This document shows, piece by piece, positions 20,561 to 29,095 of a stretch of 64,000 bases of DNA. The notes under the pieces are model-generated. The model was not told where the DNA came from, searched no databases, and saw nothing but the letters and a program-made list of their open reading frames with translations. A program made the position numbers and the translations under genes. Position 1 is the first letter of the stretch; each line of letters starts with the position of its first letter. Source of the stretch: Desulfomicrobium escambiense DSM 10707 (GTDB taxonomy: Bacteria > Desulfobacterota > Desulfovibrionia > Desulfovibrionales > Desulfomicrobiaceae); assembly GCF_000428825.1 (NCBI RefSeq), contig NZ_AUAR01000007.1, positions 1 to 64,000 on the forward strand, in the 5' to 3' direction.

Positions 20561-21475
20561 ATGCATCTTCACTCCGTTGTCCTGGCGCTGCTCATGCTGG
20601 CCTCGCCCATGTTTTTCCTTGATCTCGGCGGGGGGGCGGGGGGTCCCTCGCCCTTCGCCAACCTTGCCCATGCGGCGTTCTTCGCGCCCTTGGCGTGGGG
20701 ACTCGCCAGAACAACCCCTTTCGCGCGCCTGCCTGCACAAGTGCGCTCCGCATGCGTCCTGGGCCTCGTCCTGGCCCTGGGCGGGCTCATCGAGACGATC
20801 CAGCCCCATTTCGGCCGCACAGCCTCGTGGCAGGACATGGCCGTCGATGCGCTGGGGGGGCTGGCCGGCCTTCTCTTCCTCCCCCCCGTGGGATCCGGCC
20901 TCCCATCCGTCGCGTGCAAGGCGCTCAAGACCGCGGCTGCCGCGGGGCTGGTCTGGTTCGTAGTCTTCGAACCGTTCTTGACGCACCAGGACGAACTCCG
21001 GGCTCGCAGACAGTTTCCGCTGCTGTGCGATTTTGAGAGCCGTCTGGAGGCGGACCGCTGGACCAGAGGCGAGATCGTGCGGTCCGTAGCCAGACACGGC
21101 GACGCGTCCCTGCGCGTCCGGCTGGATTCCGGCCCGTACCCGGGGACAGCCCTCGTACGCAGCCTCGGCGACTGGCGGGGCTACGCATGCCTCTCCCTCA
21201 GCGTCTTCAACCCCGACGCCGAGCCCCTGGTCCTGACCGTGTCCGTTCGCGACAGGGACCACGCCAGACGCGGAGGGAGATACGAAGACCGGTACAACGG
21301 CGAGTTCGAAGTCCGGCAGGGCTGGAACGACCTGAACATCCCCGTGGAAGCGGTCAGGACCGCCCCGAGAGACAGGGTCATGGGGCTGGACAGCCTGGAA
21401 AGCGTTGTCGTTTTCGCCTCGCATCTTCCGAAACCTCGCGTCATCTACCTCGACTACATCCGTCTGCGCCCGTGA
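20561..21475 (+). CDS. VanZ-like membrane protein fused to a beta-sandwich (carbohydrate-binding-like) domain
   Basis: A 304-residue protein. Residues 1 to about 145 have four hydrophobic segments with the VanZ pattern (LAHAAFFAPLAWGL, GLIETIQPHFGRTASWQDM, DALGGLAGLLF). After a membrane helix the C-terminal 150 residues look like an extracytoplasmic beta-sandwich: FESRLEADRW, GDASLRVRLD, GWNDLNIPVEAV and VIYLDYIRL, as in CIA30 or carbohydrate-binding modules. Start at ATG 20561 has GGAGG 7-8 nt upstream. Divergent from the exosortase and convergent with the polysaccharide operon. Function unknown; a role in anchoring or sensing polysaccharide is a guess. Confidence 0.75.
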   Translation: MHLHSVVLALLMLASPMFFLDLGGGAGGPSPFANLAHAAFFAPLAWGLARTTPFARLPAQVRSACVLGLVLALGGLIETIQPHFGRTASWQDMAVDALGGLAGLLFLPPVGSGLPSVACKALKTAAAAGLVWFVVFEPFLTHQDELRARRQFPLLCDFESRLEADRWTRGEIVRSVARHGDASLRVRLDSGPYPGTALVRSLGDWRGYACLSLSVFNPDAEPLVLTVSVRDRDHARRGGRYEDRYNGEFEVRQGWNDLNIPVEAVRTAPRDRVMGLDSLESVVVFASHLPKPRVIYLDYIRLRP

Positions 21476-21490
21476 TCGGCATGCCGGACG

Positions 21491-22672
21491 CTATTCCCAA
21501 ATACCGTCCAGCGACTCCCGCGACACCTTCCCCCCCGCCAGCCTCCTGACCCGCCGCACGATCTGGCTCACGCCCCAACCCACGAACGGCAGGGGGTCCG
21601 TGCCGTAAAAATCGTCCATTCCCTCGACACGGCGCGGCAGGCCATCCTGAGCGGCCCCGCCGGACGCGCTGCGGGACGTCAGACCCACTATCCTGCGCAT
21701 CAGGTCGCCGCCGAGCCACTTCGTCGCCACCACCGGAGGCGAGGATGGCGCCGCAAAGCCCCCAAGGCCCATGGCGCACCTGTAATAATAGTAGGGAAAC
21801 TCTATGCCCCGGGCGATGCTTTGCTCCACGGAACCCCAGAAGCGCGGGTTGACATCAATGAGAAACGTCTCGTCGCGCGACCTGTCGTACAGGAAATCGG
21901 CCTGGCACGGGCCGTTCCATTGCAGGGCATCGAGCATCGTCTTCAGGGCGTCGCGGGCCCGGGGGTACTCCCTGCTCACCCTCAGCGTCGACTGACCGAA
22001 CGGGTGCGGATGCACCGCCAGAGTCTGATACGTGTCTCCGGCCACCAATTTTCCGCCGTCGTAGAGCATGGCGACATTGGCCATCTCGGCGTCGATCTTC
22101 TCTTGGACAAGATAGGCGCCAGCATTGAGACGCGCGGCCCGGACATGGCGGCGCAGGTGCCCGGCGTCGCGGATCTGGACGATGGCCCCCCCGCCGCCGC
22201 CCTGCTTCGGCTTGAGGACCGCGGGATAACGGAAGCCGTCGGGCAAGCGGCCATCCAGAGCGTCCGCCAGTTCCGCCGTCCGCGGCGTGGACACGCCGAA
22301 ACGGGCGGCCACATCCAAAAGGGAGCGCTTGTCGTGCAGGGCAAGGATGCCTCGGTAATCAGGCACGAGAGTCCGGACATGGGGCGCGAAGGCCGAGCGG
22401 TTTCGGGACACGAAGTAGGTCTCTTCGAGCACCGGGATGAGGACATCGATCTTCTCCTTTTCGATGATCCGCAGCACATCGGCAATGAAGGCGCCCTCAT
22501 CCCTGAACGGGGACGCGCAGATGTGCCGCCCGGACACGAACCTGGACCAGAACGACATGGCCAGCGGGTCCGGGTCCGCCGCGACCACATGAAGCCCGTG
22601 ACGGCGCAAGTTCCTGCAGATGCAGTACGCCACCCTGGAGCACGCCGATGTAACAAGCACCCTGCCCTTCAT
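21491..22672 (-). CDS. ATP-grasp ligase, last gene of the exopolysaccharide operon
   Basis: A 393-residue ATP-grasp enzyme: N-terminal Rossmann-like part (VLVTSACSRVAYCICRNLRR), ATP-binding region with YPAVLKPKQGGGGGAIVQI (near 150) and a metal-binding end DETFLIDVNPRFWGSVEQS (near 270). Such enzymes join a carboxylate to an amine or thiol through an acyl phosphate. The substrate is not apparent. Its ATG overlaps the stop of the preceding gene by 4 nt. Its position suggests amide decoration of the polymer or of a precursor. Confidence 0.85.
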   Translation of the reverse strand: MKGRVLVTSACSRVAYCICRNLRRHGLHVVAADPDPLAMSFWSRFVSGRHICASPFRDEGAFIADVLRIIEKEKIDVLIPVLEETYFVSRNRSAFAPHVRTLVPDYRGILALHDKRSLLDVAARFGVSTPRTAELADALDGRLPDGFRYPAVLKPKQGGGGGAIVQIRDAGHLRRHVRAARLNAGAYLVQEKIDAEMANVAMLYDGGKLVAGDTYQTLAVHPHPFGQSTLRVSREYPRARDALKTMLDALQWNGPCQADFLYDRSRDETFLIDVNPRFWGSVEQSIARGIEFPYYYYRCAMGLGGFAAPSSPPVVATKWLGGDLMRRIVGLTSRSASGGAAQDGLPRRVEGMDDFYGTDPLPFVGWGVSQIVRRVRRLAGGKVSRESLDGIWE

Positions 22673-24030
22673 GATTGCCCCGCCGCATCCGGCCCGTTCC
22701 GTTCACCCCTCGTCCGCGTATGTATGCCGGGGTTGCCTTGCGTCCCGCCGATCACGAACCTTTCGCCGAGCACGCCGTGAATCAGCTCGCCGAGTTGCGC
22801 GCACGCCCTGGAGACCTGGGCCTCCTCGCCAGCCTCTACGGCCCGGTAGTGCGCGCCCTTGGAATAATTGACGATGAATGGCGCGTCGTCCTCGAGTATG
22901 CCCAATGGGATTCTGCGCGGAAGGGGAGCGTCGCTCACGACCCGGTGGCACGAGAGCATGGCCGAGACGTCCGGGCAAACGAGCATGTGTGCGCGGATTA
23001 TCCGCGCCTTGCCGGCCTGGTCCGTGTCGGGCGGGATGAATTTCTGAAAGACCAACTCATGATGCCCGCCGCACCAGCCCCGCAGGCGTTCAAACAGGCC
23101 GAGCCCGAAGATCGAACGCAGCTCTCTGGCAGTAAAGGCGGCGTAGCGATCCCGCAGCTCGGCATCGAATCTGGCGATCCTGACCAGGTTTCCGGACCAC
23201 CCGCCGCCCAGCTTGATGACCACATTCGGCAACTCGTCGCTGTCGTCCAGATCGATCTCGCGCACGGACCCGAACGACGCCACGCTCCCCAACGCGTCCG
23301 TCCGTGACCCGCCGGCGCCTATCCCCCGGTTCAGCCACCGGCTGGTGCAGTGCTGGTTCGTCATGAAGTAATCCAGCGCGCAATGCTGGTAGTGGAAAAC
23401 AACGGACAGGGTGTCGGCTTCCGGCTCCTGCGCGAGAGCCACCAGGCGGGTGACGCCGGGCAGGCATCGACGTCCGGGGCTCGCCGGGACGAATGCGGGC
23501 GGACCGTCTTTGCTCAGGCGCATGAACTCCTGCACGTAATCTGCTGACCAGGACTCGGCGAAGCAAACGACCTTGCGGTAGCCGCGTTTCGTCGCCAGAT
23601 CCCTCAACGTCAGCAGCATCGGGTCGACCGCCCCGGCATAAAGCGCCCTGCGCTGCTGGCGGATTGCCGCGTTCAGGTTCAGGTCCACAGGATACAGCTT
23701 CCCGTCGTGCATGATGAAATCGACTCCGAGATGCATGCCGAAAGCCGCATTCGCACCGTCATCGCGATAATAGGTCCTGTATCTCGGGTGCTGGACAATC
23801 TTTACGCCGGCTTCGGGGACATGAGCGACCGGCCGCCCGAATCGGGGGACGACACGCCTGGTGCGCACGCTCTCCGCCAGATCGCAGCCCAATTGCGCGG
23901 CGAGTTCAGCCCCTCTGTAGACGACAGGTCGCTCCACCAGTGCGCCGAGGGCCGAATGCAGCCCGTAGCGGAAGCCGGCGGCGAAAAGCAGCCTTCGATT
24001 GATGGATTCCCGACAAAGGGATGCGTTCAT
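22669..24030 (-). CDS. Uncharacterised protein, possibly ATP-grasp related
   Basis: A 453-residue cytoplasmic protein. FGMHLGVDFIMHDGKLYPVD followed by LNLNAA resembles the metal-binding end of an ATP-grasp fold, and GGGWSGNLVRI plus VFQKFIPPDT suggest a second nucleotide-handling half, but no complete motif set is visible. Start at ATG 24030 (MNASLCRESI) with GGTGAG upstream; the frame extends 113 codons further without plausible sequence. Overlaps the downstream ATP-grasp gene by 4 nt, suggesting a functional pair. Not confidently assigned. Confidence 0.6.
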   Translation of the reverse strand: MNASLCRESINRRLLFAAGFRYGLHSALGALVERPVVYRGAELAAQLGCDLAESVRTRRVVPRFGRPVAHVPEAGVKIVQHPRYRTYYRDDGANAAFGMHLGVDFIMHDGKLYPVDLNLNAAIRQQRRALYAGAVDPMLLTLRDLATKRGYRKVVCFAESWSADYVQEFMRLSKDGPPAFVPASPGRRCLPGVTRLVALAQEPEADTLSVVFHYQHCALDYFMTNQHCTSRWLNRGIGAGGSRTDALGSVASFGSVREIDLDDSDELPNVVIKLGGGWSGNLVRIARFDAELRDRYAAFTARELRSIFGLGLFERLRGWCGGHHELVFQKFIPPDTDQAGKARIIRAHMLVCPDVSAMLSCHRVVSDAPLPRRIPLGILEDDAPFIVNYSKGAHYRAVEAGEEAQVSRACAQLGELIHGVLGERFVIGGTQGNPGIHTRTRGERNGPDAAGQS

Positions 24031-24062
24031 GCCACTCACCGTCACGGTCGCGTGTTCATGGT

Positions 24063-24692
24063 TTACGGAATGAGCGCCGTGTGCGTTCTTCGCGACACGC
24101 GGACGCCGCACAACTTGACGAACCTCGTCCTGCCGACACGCCGGAAACCGGCTTTCTCCATCGCCCTGATCGACGAGCCGTTTTCCTGCAGGACGCAGGC
24201 GAAGAGACGCTTCACGCCGTTTCGCCCCAGATGTTCGAACACGGCGCACAGCACGCGCGGCCAGATCCCCCGGCCCCGTGCATCCGGCACTGTCAGCACG
24301 TGCTTGATTTCCGCATCGCCATGATCGAGAAGCAGGATCCTGTTGGTGTGTTCTCTGTAATAAATCCAACTGATATGCTGAATCACCCCGGCTTTTTCCG
24401 CGATGAAAAAGTCGTCGACGCCATCATACTCATGGCAGAAGAACTGCCAGGGAAGCCCCTTCGTGCTTGATGTGCCGCAGCGCAGATCGCTCATGACGCC
24501 CTTTCTCACTTCGATATCGGTTTCAGGGCACACTGCCCGTGATTCGCGCCCGTCAATATCTTTCTTATAAACGTAGTATGCATCATTGAGATACAAAAAT
24601 TTCATAAACCAGATCATGAATTGCGCAAAACCCATGTTTCGCAACTGCGTATCTAAAACCCGACATATTCGTGTGCGCAGCATACGCGTCAT
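24063..24692 (-). CDS. GNAT family N-acetyltransferase
   Basis: A 209-residue protein with a GNAT core: VIQHISWIYYREHTNRILLL, then motif A VLTVPDARGRGIWPRVLCAV (R-G-R-G-I near 150) and NGSSIRAMEKAGFRRVGR, the motif B signature. It should acylate an amine, probably of a sugar or amino-acid building block. ATG 24692 lies one base after the stop of the secreted hydrolase gene, so the two are coupled. The N-terminal 45 residues (FMIWFMKFLYL) are hydrophobic and may contact the membrane. Confidence 0.82.
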   Translation of the reverse strand: MTRMLRTRICRVLDTQLRNMGFAQFMIWFMKFLYLNDAYYVYKKDIDGRESRAVCPETDIEVRKGVMSDLRCGTSSTKGLPWQFFCHEYDGVDDFFIAEKAGVIQHISWIYYREHTNRILLLDHGDAEIKHVLTVPDARGRGIWPRVLCAVFEHLGRNGVKRLFACVLQENGSSIRAMEKAGFRRVGRTRFVKLCGVRVSRRTHTALIP

Positions 24693-24693
24693 G

Positions 24694-26742
24694 TCAGTTG
24701 CCGGTTCCAGAGTCGGAGATGATGTAAACGTGGGCCTCAGACGGCGCAAAAACATCCGTGAATGCATTCGCATTTCCGGCAATGGCCCTGTTCTCGCCAT
24801 ATACGGTCACCTCGCCGACGGGGTTCGCACATGTGAAGGACACCTTGCGCGTTTCCCCGGAAACGTTGCTGGCGATGATGTAGCTCGCGCCGCCGGCGCG
24901 CTTGACCCGCACGTGTATCGCGTCCGTCGAGTCCCACGCGGCGAGCGCATCCGGCGAGTCCGGCGCGCACAATGCCGGCTCGAGGCCCTTCAGTTCCCTC
25001 ATCACGGCCGCGAGATCCTCAAAGCGGGCGACACGGACGGGGTTCCAGCCTCCTTCGCCGCCGGTCGTGGCCAGGGCCTTGACGCCCAGTGACCAGTAGA
25101 GAAGGCCGTTCGCGCCCTCGGCGATGGCCATGTAGCTCATGTCCCGCAGTTCGTCCCGCGTCGGCCAGGTGCTGACCGAGGTCTGCTGGAAGACCTGCAG
25201 GACCGTCATGACGGGCCTGCTGTCCATGACCGCCTCGCGGACCACCCTGGTCCAATCGGCGACCTGCCGCAGAGGAAACCCGCCGGTCGGCCTTTTGCCG
25301 ACAATCGGGTACGGGTCCATGGCCAGGGTATCGAACACGTTCCGCCAGTAACGCACCTCCCGAGGATACAGCAGCGCGCCGAAAACCAGCCCGTCGGCCT
25401 TGGCGGCCTTGAGGCGGCGTGCCTGATCAAACATGACCGGGGCAAGAGTGCCATGCGGTTCGTCCGCAGTATAAAACCCGGCCAGCCCTGGATGTTCGGA
25501 GATCGCGGACAGATAATCCGGATCCGTGTCTATCTTGAATTTGTCCGGCTTGTAATGCGATGCGAAAGCATTTCCTGTTTGCAGGTAATATATCCCATTT
25601 CTGTGCAAGACGTTCATCAATGTCCGCATCGATTCCAGCGACGCCTCGCCGTACCAGTAATTCACGTAAAGATTCACGGGCAAATCAAACAGACGTCTTT
25701 TTTCATTCAATTGCGACGCCCATTGTCTCTCACTCGCCACGTATCCCATCCCGGCGTCGTACGCACCAAGGAAGAACGTCGGGGTGTCATGGACGAGAAA
25801 ACGATTGTGCTCATCTGCACAGACAACCATGTTTTTCCGCGATGCCCCCGGGACTTTCACAATTTCATAATCCGGATAGTCGTAAACCGATTGCCCGTCA
25901 GCAGTCCGCAGCAATCGCACCTTTAACGCGTAACGTTTTCCCGTATCCATTCCTGAGCAATCCATATCATGAACGAAATTCGTTGTTGCGCCGACTTCAT
26001 GGTCGTAAAACGAAACGCCGGACTCATCCTCCACAATGCTCACGCGAACCCGATATTCCGAGACATCGCCCGAAGGGGGGTCGACAGTGACGGAAAATTT
26101 CATCCGCTGGGGTTTGTCGTCGAAAAGCATGCCTCGATAATTCGGGTACATCACGAAAACATCGAGCGGGTACACGTCCCGCCTGACGTAGACCTGCCCG
26201 AAGCGGGCCTCGCCGTCGGGCTTGTTGTACGCCTCGATGCGGAAGTCATACTCCTTCGCCTCCTCGACGGTCACGAACTCCCGCCCCGAGTCGGCCCAGG
26301 ACGTTTCGCCCTTGATGCCCGGCGTGGCTGCCACGCCGGGCATGTAGAACCTGACGCTCTCGATCCCCTTGGGCGGTATCTGCAGGCTCGTCTGGATTTT
26401 TCCGCCGATGCGGTACGTGCCGGGCGCCAGGAATAGTCGCTGGATGGCGTTCTGCGCGCCCGCGAACCTCTTGCCGTCGCGGTACACGAGACTGGCGTCG
26501 GGAGGGCTGGCGAAGAAGGCCGGCCCCATGCTCCACCCGACCGGCTGGCCGGTGACCGGATCCGTCTCACTGAAGTCGGGATTGCGCAGCAGATTCACTC
26601 CGGTCAAAGGCTGCGGGAAAGATGTCAGCCCGCCGCAGCGGAGTTCATCCCCGCCGAACGCACCGCCCGACGTAAGTACGACCAGACACGCCGCCGCGAG
26701 GACGAAACATATCCGAAGCCACATCTTCGCTATCGCGCCCAT
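24694..26742 (-). CDS. Secreted putative glycoside hydrolase with N-terminal carbohydrate-binding-like domain
   Basis: A 682-residue protein with a signal peptide (ICFVLAAACLVVLTSGGAFG). The N-terminal 150 residues look like a jelly-roll binding module (NLLRNPDFSE, GQPVGWSMGP, APGTYRIGGKIQ). A later part looks like a TIM barrel, with PTFFLGAYDAGMGYV, LYVNYWYGEAS and, near 435, GFYTADEPHG, where the Glu of DEP is a likely catalytic acid. No numbered GH family is assigned. A secreted hydrolase in an exopolysaccharide operon usually trims or releases the polymer. AAGGAGG before ATG 26742; overlaps the preceding glycosyltransferase gene by 13 nt. Confidence 0.7.
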   Translation of the reverse strand: MGAIAKMWLRICFVLAAACLVVLTSGGAFGGDELRCGGLTSFPQPLTGVNLLRNPDFSETDPVTGQPVGWSMGPAFFASPPDASLVYRDGKRFAGAQNAIQRLFLAPGTYRIGGKIQTSLQIPPKGIESVRFYMPGVAATPGIKGETSWADSGREFVTVEEAKEYDFRIEAYNKPDGEARFGQVYVRRDVYPLDVFVMYPNYRGMLFDDKPQRMKFSVTVDPPSGDVSEYRVRVSIVEDESGVSFYDHEVGATTNFVHDMDCSGMDTGKRYALKVRLLRTADGQSVYDYPDYEIVKVPGASRKNMVVCADEHNRFLVHDTPTFFLGAYDAGMGYVASERQWASQLNEKRRLFDLPVNLYVNYWYGEASLESMRTLMNVLHRNGIYYLQTGNAFASHYKPDKFKIDTDPDYLSAISEHPGLAGFYTADEPHGTLAPVMFDQARRLKAAKADGLVFGALLYPREVRYWRNVFDTLAMDPYPIVGKRPTGGFPLRQVADWTRVVREAVMDSRPVMTVLQVFQQTSVSTWPTRDELRDMSYMAIAEGANGLLYWSLGVKALATTGGEGGWNPVRVARFEDLAAVMRELKGLEPALCAPDSPDALAAWDSTDAIHVRVKRAGGASYIIASNVSGETRKVSFTCANPVGEVTVYGENRAIAGNANAFTDVFAPSEAHVYIISDSGTGN

Positions 26743-27920
26743 GCCCGTACCTCCTTGGATGACGCCTTCGCCATCAGTTCCAGATAGAGGGCTTCGGTCT
26801 CGCGCACCTGCCTGCCGAGCGGGAAACGCCTCTGCACGAACGCACGCCCCTTTACCCCCATGGCCTCCATTTCCTCCCTGTGGGCCAGCGCGTAACCCAT
26901 GGCGTTTGCGAGCATCCGCGGGTCACGCGGCGCCACGAGCAGGCCCGTCTCGCCGTCGACGACCACCTCGGGGGTTCCGTCGACCCGTGTCGCGATGACC
27001 GGACGCGCCATGGCCGACGCCTCGATGAGCCCCAAGGGGAGGCCCTCATAATGTGAAGGCAGGATGTCCACGTCGAGAATGCCGTGATAGCCCCTGATGT
27101 CGGACTGGAAGCCCGTGAAAATGACATGACGGTCCAGGCCCAGATGGCGGGCCCTGCTTTCGAGTTCCCCCCGGAGCGCTCCGTCCCCCACCACCAGGAC
27201 CTTGAAGTCGCCACGCGACTCCAGCAGCATCCGAACGGCCTCAAGAAGATCGCCATGGCCTTTCTGGAAATCGAGCCTGGCCATCACGCCGAAAACGAAT
27301 TCGTCCTCGCCAAGTCCCCACCGCTGCCTGAGCTCCCGCCTCCGGGCCGCAGGCAGGTCCGTGAATTCCCGCAGATCCCTGCCGTTCAGGATCACGGAGA
27401 TCTTGTCGCCGGGGATCTTCTTGATGGCTTTGAGGTCGTCACGGCAGGCGCCGGACACGGCGAGCACCCGGGTCTGCAACAGGGTCACCAAGCGATCGAC
27501 GACAAAGGACTGCCGTTTCCAGAACCCCTTGGAGAGACGCCACTTCTCCACCCCGTGGGAGGTCTCAAGGAGAACGGGTACGCGGGCCAGCCATGCAATG
27601 GGCGTGTAATGCAGGCTCGTGATGAACATATGCGTGTTCACGATGTCGATACCGTGCGTCCTTAGAAATCGGAAAAAGGCGATCATACCGCCATAGTCGA
27701 AGGCATTGGCGATCATGATCGGCATCGTGACGACGTCAAGATCCGCCAAATCATCGCGTAGAAGATGGAGCAATTTGTCAGAACCAACGATGAACGGTTT
27801 GAACACATTCCTATTTATATTCTTCACAAGAGAAAGTACGTGCTCCTCGACACCTCCGTGCTCATCGGAGCGCACGATGTAGGCGATCTTAATTCTTTTC
27901 TTGTGTCGATATGCGTTCAT
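26730..27920 (-). CDS. Glycosyltransferase family 4 (GT-B)
   Basis: A 396-residue GT-B enzyme typical of group 1/GT4: N-terminal acceptor half (IAYIVRSDEHGGVEEHVLSL), donor half with FGVMARLDFQKGHGDLLEA, then DVDILPSHYEGLPLGLIEAS, the E-x7-E signature. It should add a sugar to the lipid-linked repeat unit on the cytoplasmic face. One base separates it from the preceding phosphodiesterase-like gene. Donor and linkage cannot be predicted. Confidence 0.92.
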   Translation of the reverse strand: MNAYRHKKRIKIAYIVRSDEHGGVEEHVLSLVKNINRNVFKPFIVGSDKLLHLLRDDLADLDVVTMPIMIANAFDYGGMIAFFRFLRTHGIDIVNTHMFITSLHYTPIAWLARVPVLLETSHGVEKWRLSKGFWKRQSFVVDRLVTLLQTRVLAVSGACRDDLKAIKKIPGDKISVILNGRDLREFTDLPAARRRELRQRWGLGEDEFVFGVMARLDFQKGHGDLLEAVRMLLESRGDFKVLVVGDGALRGELESRARHLGLDRHVIFTGFQSDIRGYHGILDVDILPSHYEGLPLGLIEASAMARPVIATRVDGTPEVVVDGETGLLVAPRDPRMLANAMGYALAHREEMEAMGVKGRAFVQRRFPLGRQVRETEALYLELMAKASSKEVRAWAR

Positions 27921-27921
27921 A

Positions 27922-29091
27922 TCACATGTACATTTTCAGGGCATCTATTTCATGTTTCATGATGGAAAAGAAGTCGCAAATTGATTTTGGCGAATACTGC
28001 TCCACATTGCTGATGAAGGCAGCGTCGGAATGGGAGTCGTCAGGGTGGAATCCGTGCATTCCCGCCGGAGCGTACCTGCCGAACCAGTTGGGGAAGATCA
28101 GCGTGCCAGGCTGCATCAGGAAGATCATGTCCCCATAGCGATGGTCGGGAAAGTGCACGCCGAGCTCTCGCAGTTCCTCCTCCGGCAACCAACGGCCGGC
28201 CGTACACCGCTCTAGGGCGAGCCGAATCCTGCTTTCAACGCCCATCTGCGTCACCCAGAAACGGGCCATCGTCGAATCGAATGCGGCCATGCAATCACGT
28301 TCGAGGTCGATGCCGTGTGTGGTGAGATCCGAAATCAAATCGTAGTGCATTACGATAGGTGTCATTCCGTGGTCGGAGAAAAGGAAAAGACGTACGGACT
28401 TTCCATTTTCGATCGCAGCACGATAGATATTCGATATCTTATCGGCGTACCAATCCATTTTATTCGCGACCTCAGACGTCATCCCGCACTTTTGATGCAG
28501 AAACGCGTCCATGCCTGAAAGATATTGAAAATAGACATATGCATCATTGGAGGCGACGTCATGGCCCATCCTGTCCAGAAGTTCCTCGTCCGTTCCGTCA
28601 TGATACGAATACACGCGATACGAAACACCCGCGTCACGCATGTAATCAATGATTGTTTCACAGCCGGGAATTCCTCCAGGCTTGTAGATATTTTTCTTTT
28701 CGCAGACATCGAAGCGGTGCAGGTGGCAAAAGGGAACGCCGTAGCTGGAGAAATAGCCTTCCGAACGGGAGATGATCTTGGACACCGTATTGACCACTTT
28801 TCTCGCCCCCCTGTTTTCGACGAAACTGCGCGGGAGGCCTCTGAAGGGCTTGACCCAGAAGAATGGGGAGCGACCCTGTGCGAGGGACAGAAGATTCCAG
28901 CGGCCGTGCTCGCTGGGGAGTTTCCCGGTCAGGATCGTGGGGATGGCTGCGGAACTGAAACCCAACACGGTGCGGTTGCGACAGCGATGGGGCGCGATGG
29001 ATTCGAGAAATGGGTGCGCCTGGAGGATGTTCCATCCCAAAGCGTCGATGAGAATGAAGAAGACAACCGTGTCGCCCGGAGAGGCTCCCAT
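27922..29091 (-). CDS. Alkaline phosphatase superfamily protein (type I phosphodiesterase-like)
   Basis: A 389-residue protein with alkaline phosphatase superfamily metal sites: first Asp in FILIDALGWN (near 18), nucleophile region SSAAIPTILTGKLPSEHG, paired Asp-His in LFLFSDHGM (near 240) and a late His in GMHGFHPDD. No signal peptide, so it appears cytoplasmic. Members hydrolyse or transfer phosphodiesters; in polysaccharide loci they can act on phospho-sugar or phospholipid donors. Its step here is unknown. It lies between the flippase and a glycosyltransferase with 1-4 nt gaps. Confidence 0.82.
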   Translation of the reverse strand: MGASPGDTVVFFILIDALGWNILQAHPFLESIAPHRCRNRTVLGFSSAAIPTILTGKLPSEHGRWNLLSLAQGRSPFFWVKPFRGLPRSFVENRGARKVVNTVSKIISRSEGYFSSYGVPFCHLHRFDVCEKKNIYKPGGIPGCETIIDYMRDAGVSYRVYSYHDGTDEELLDRMGHDVASNDAYVYFQYLSGMDAFLHQKCGMTSEVANKMDWYADKISNIYRAAIENGKSVRLFLFSDHGMTPIVMHYDLISDLTTHGIDLERDCMAAFDSTMARFWVTQMGVESRIRLALERCTAGRWLPEEELRELGVHFPDHRYGDMIFLMQPGTLIFPNWFGRYAPAGMHGFHPDDSHSDAAFISNVEQYSPKSICDFFSIMKHEIDALKMYM

Positions 29092-29095
29092 CCCG

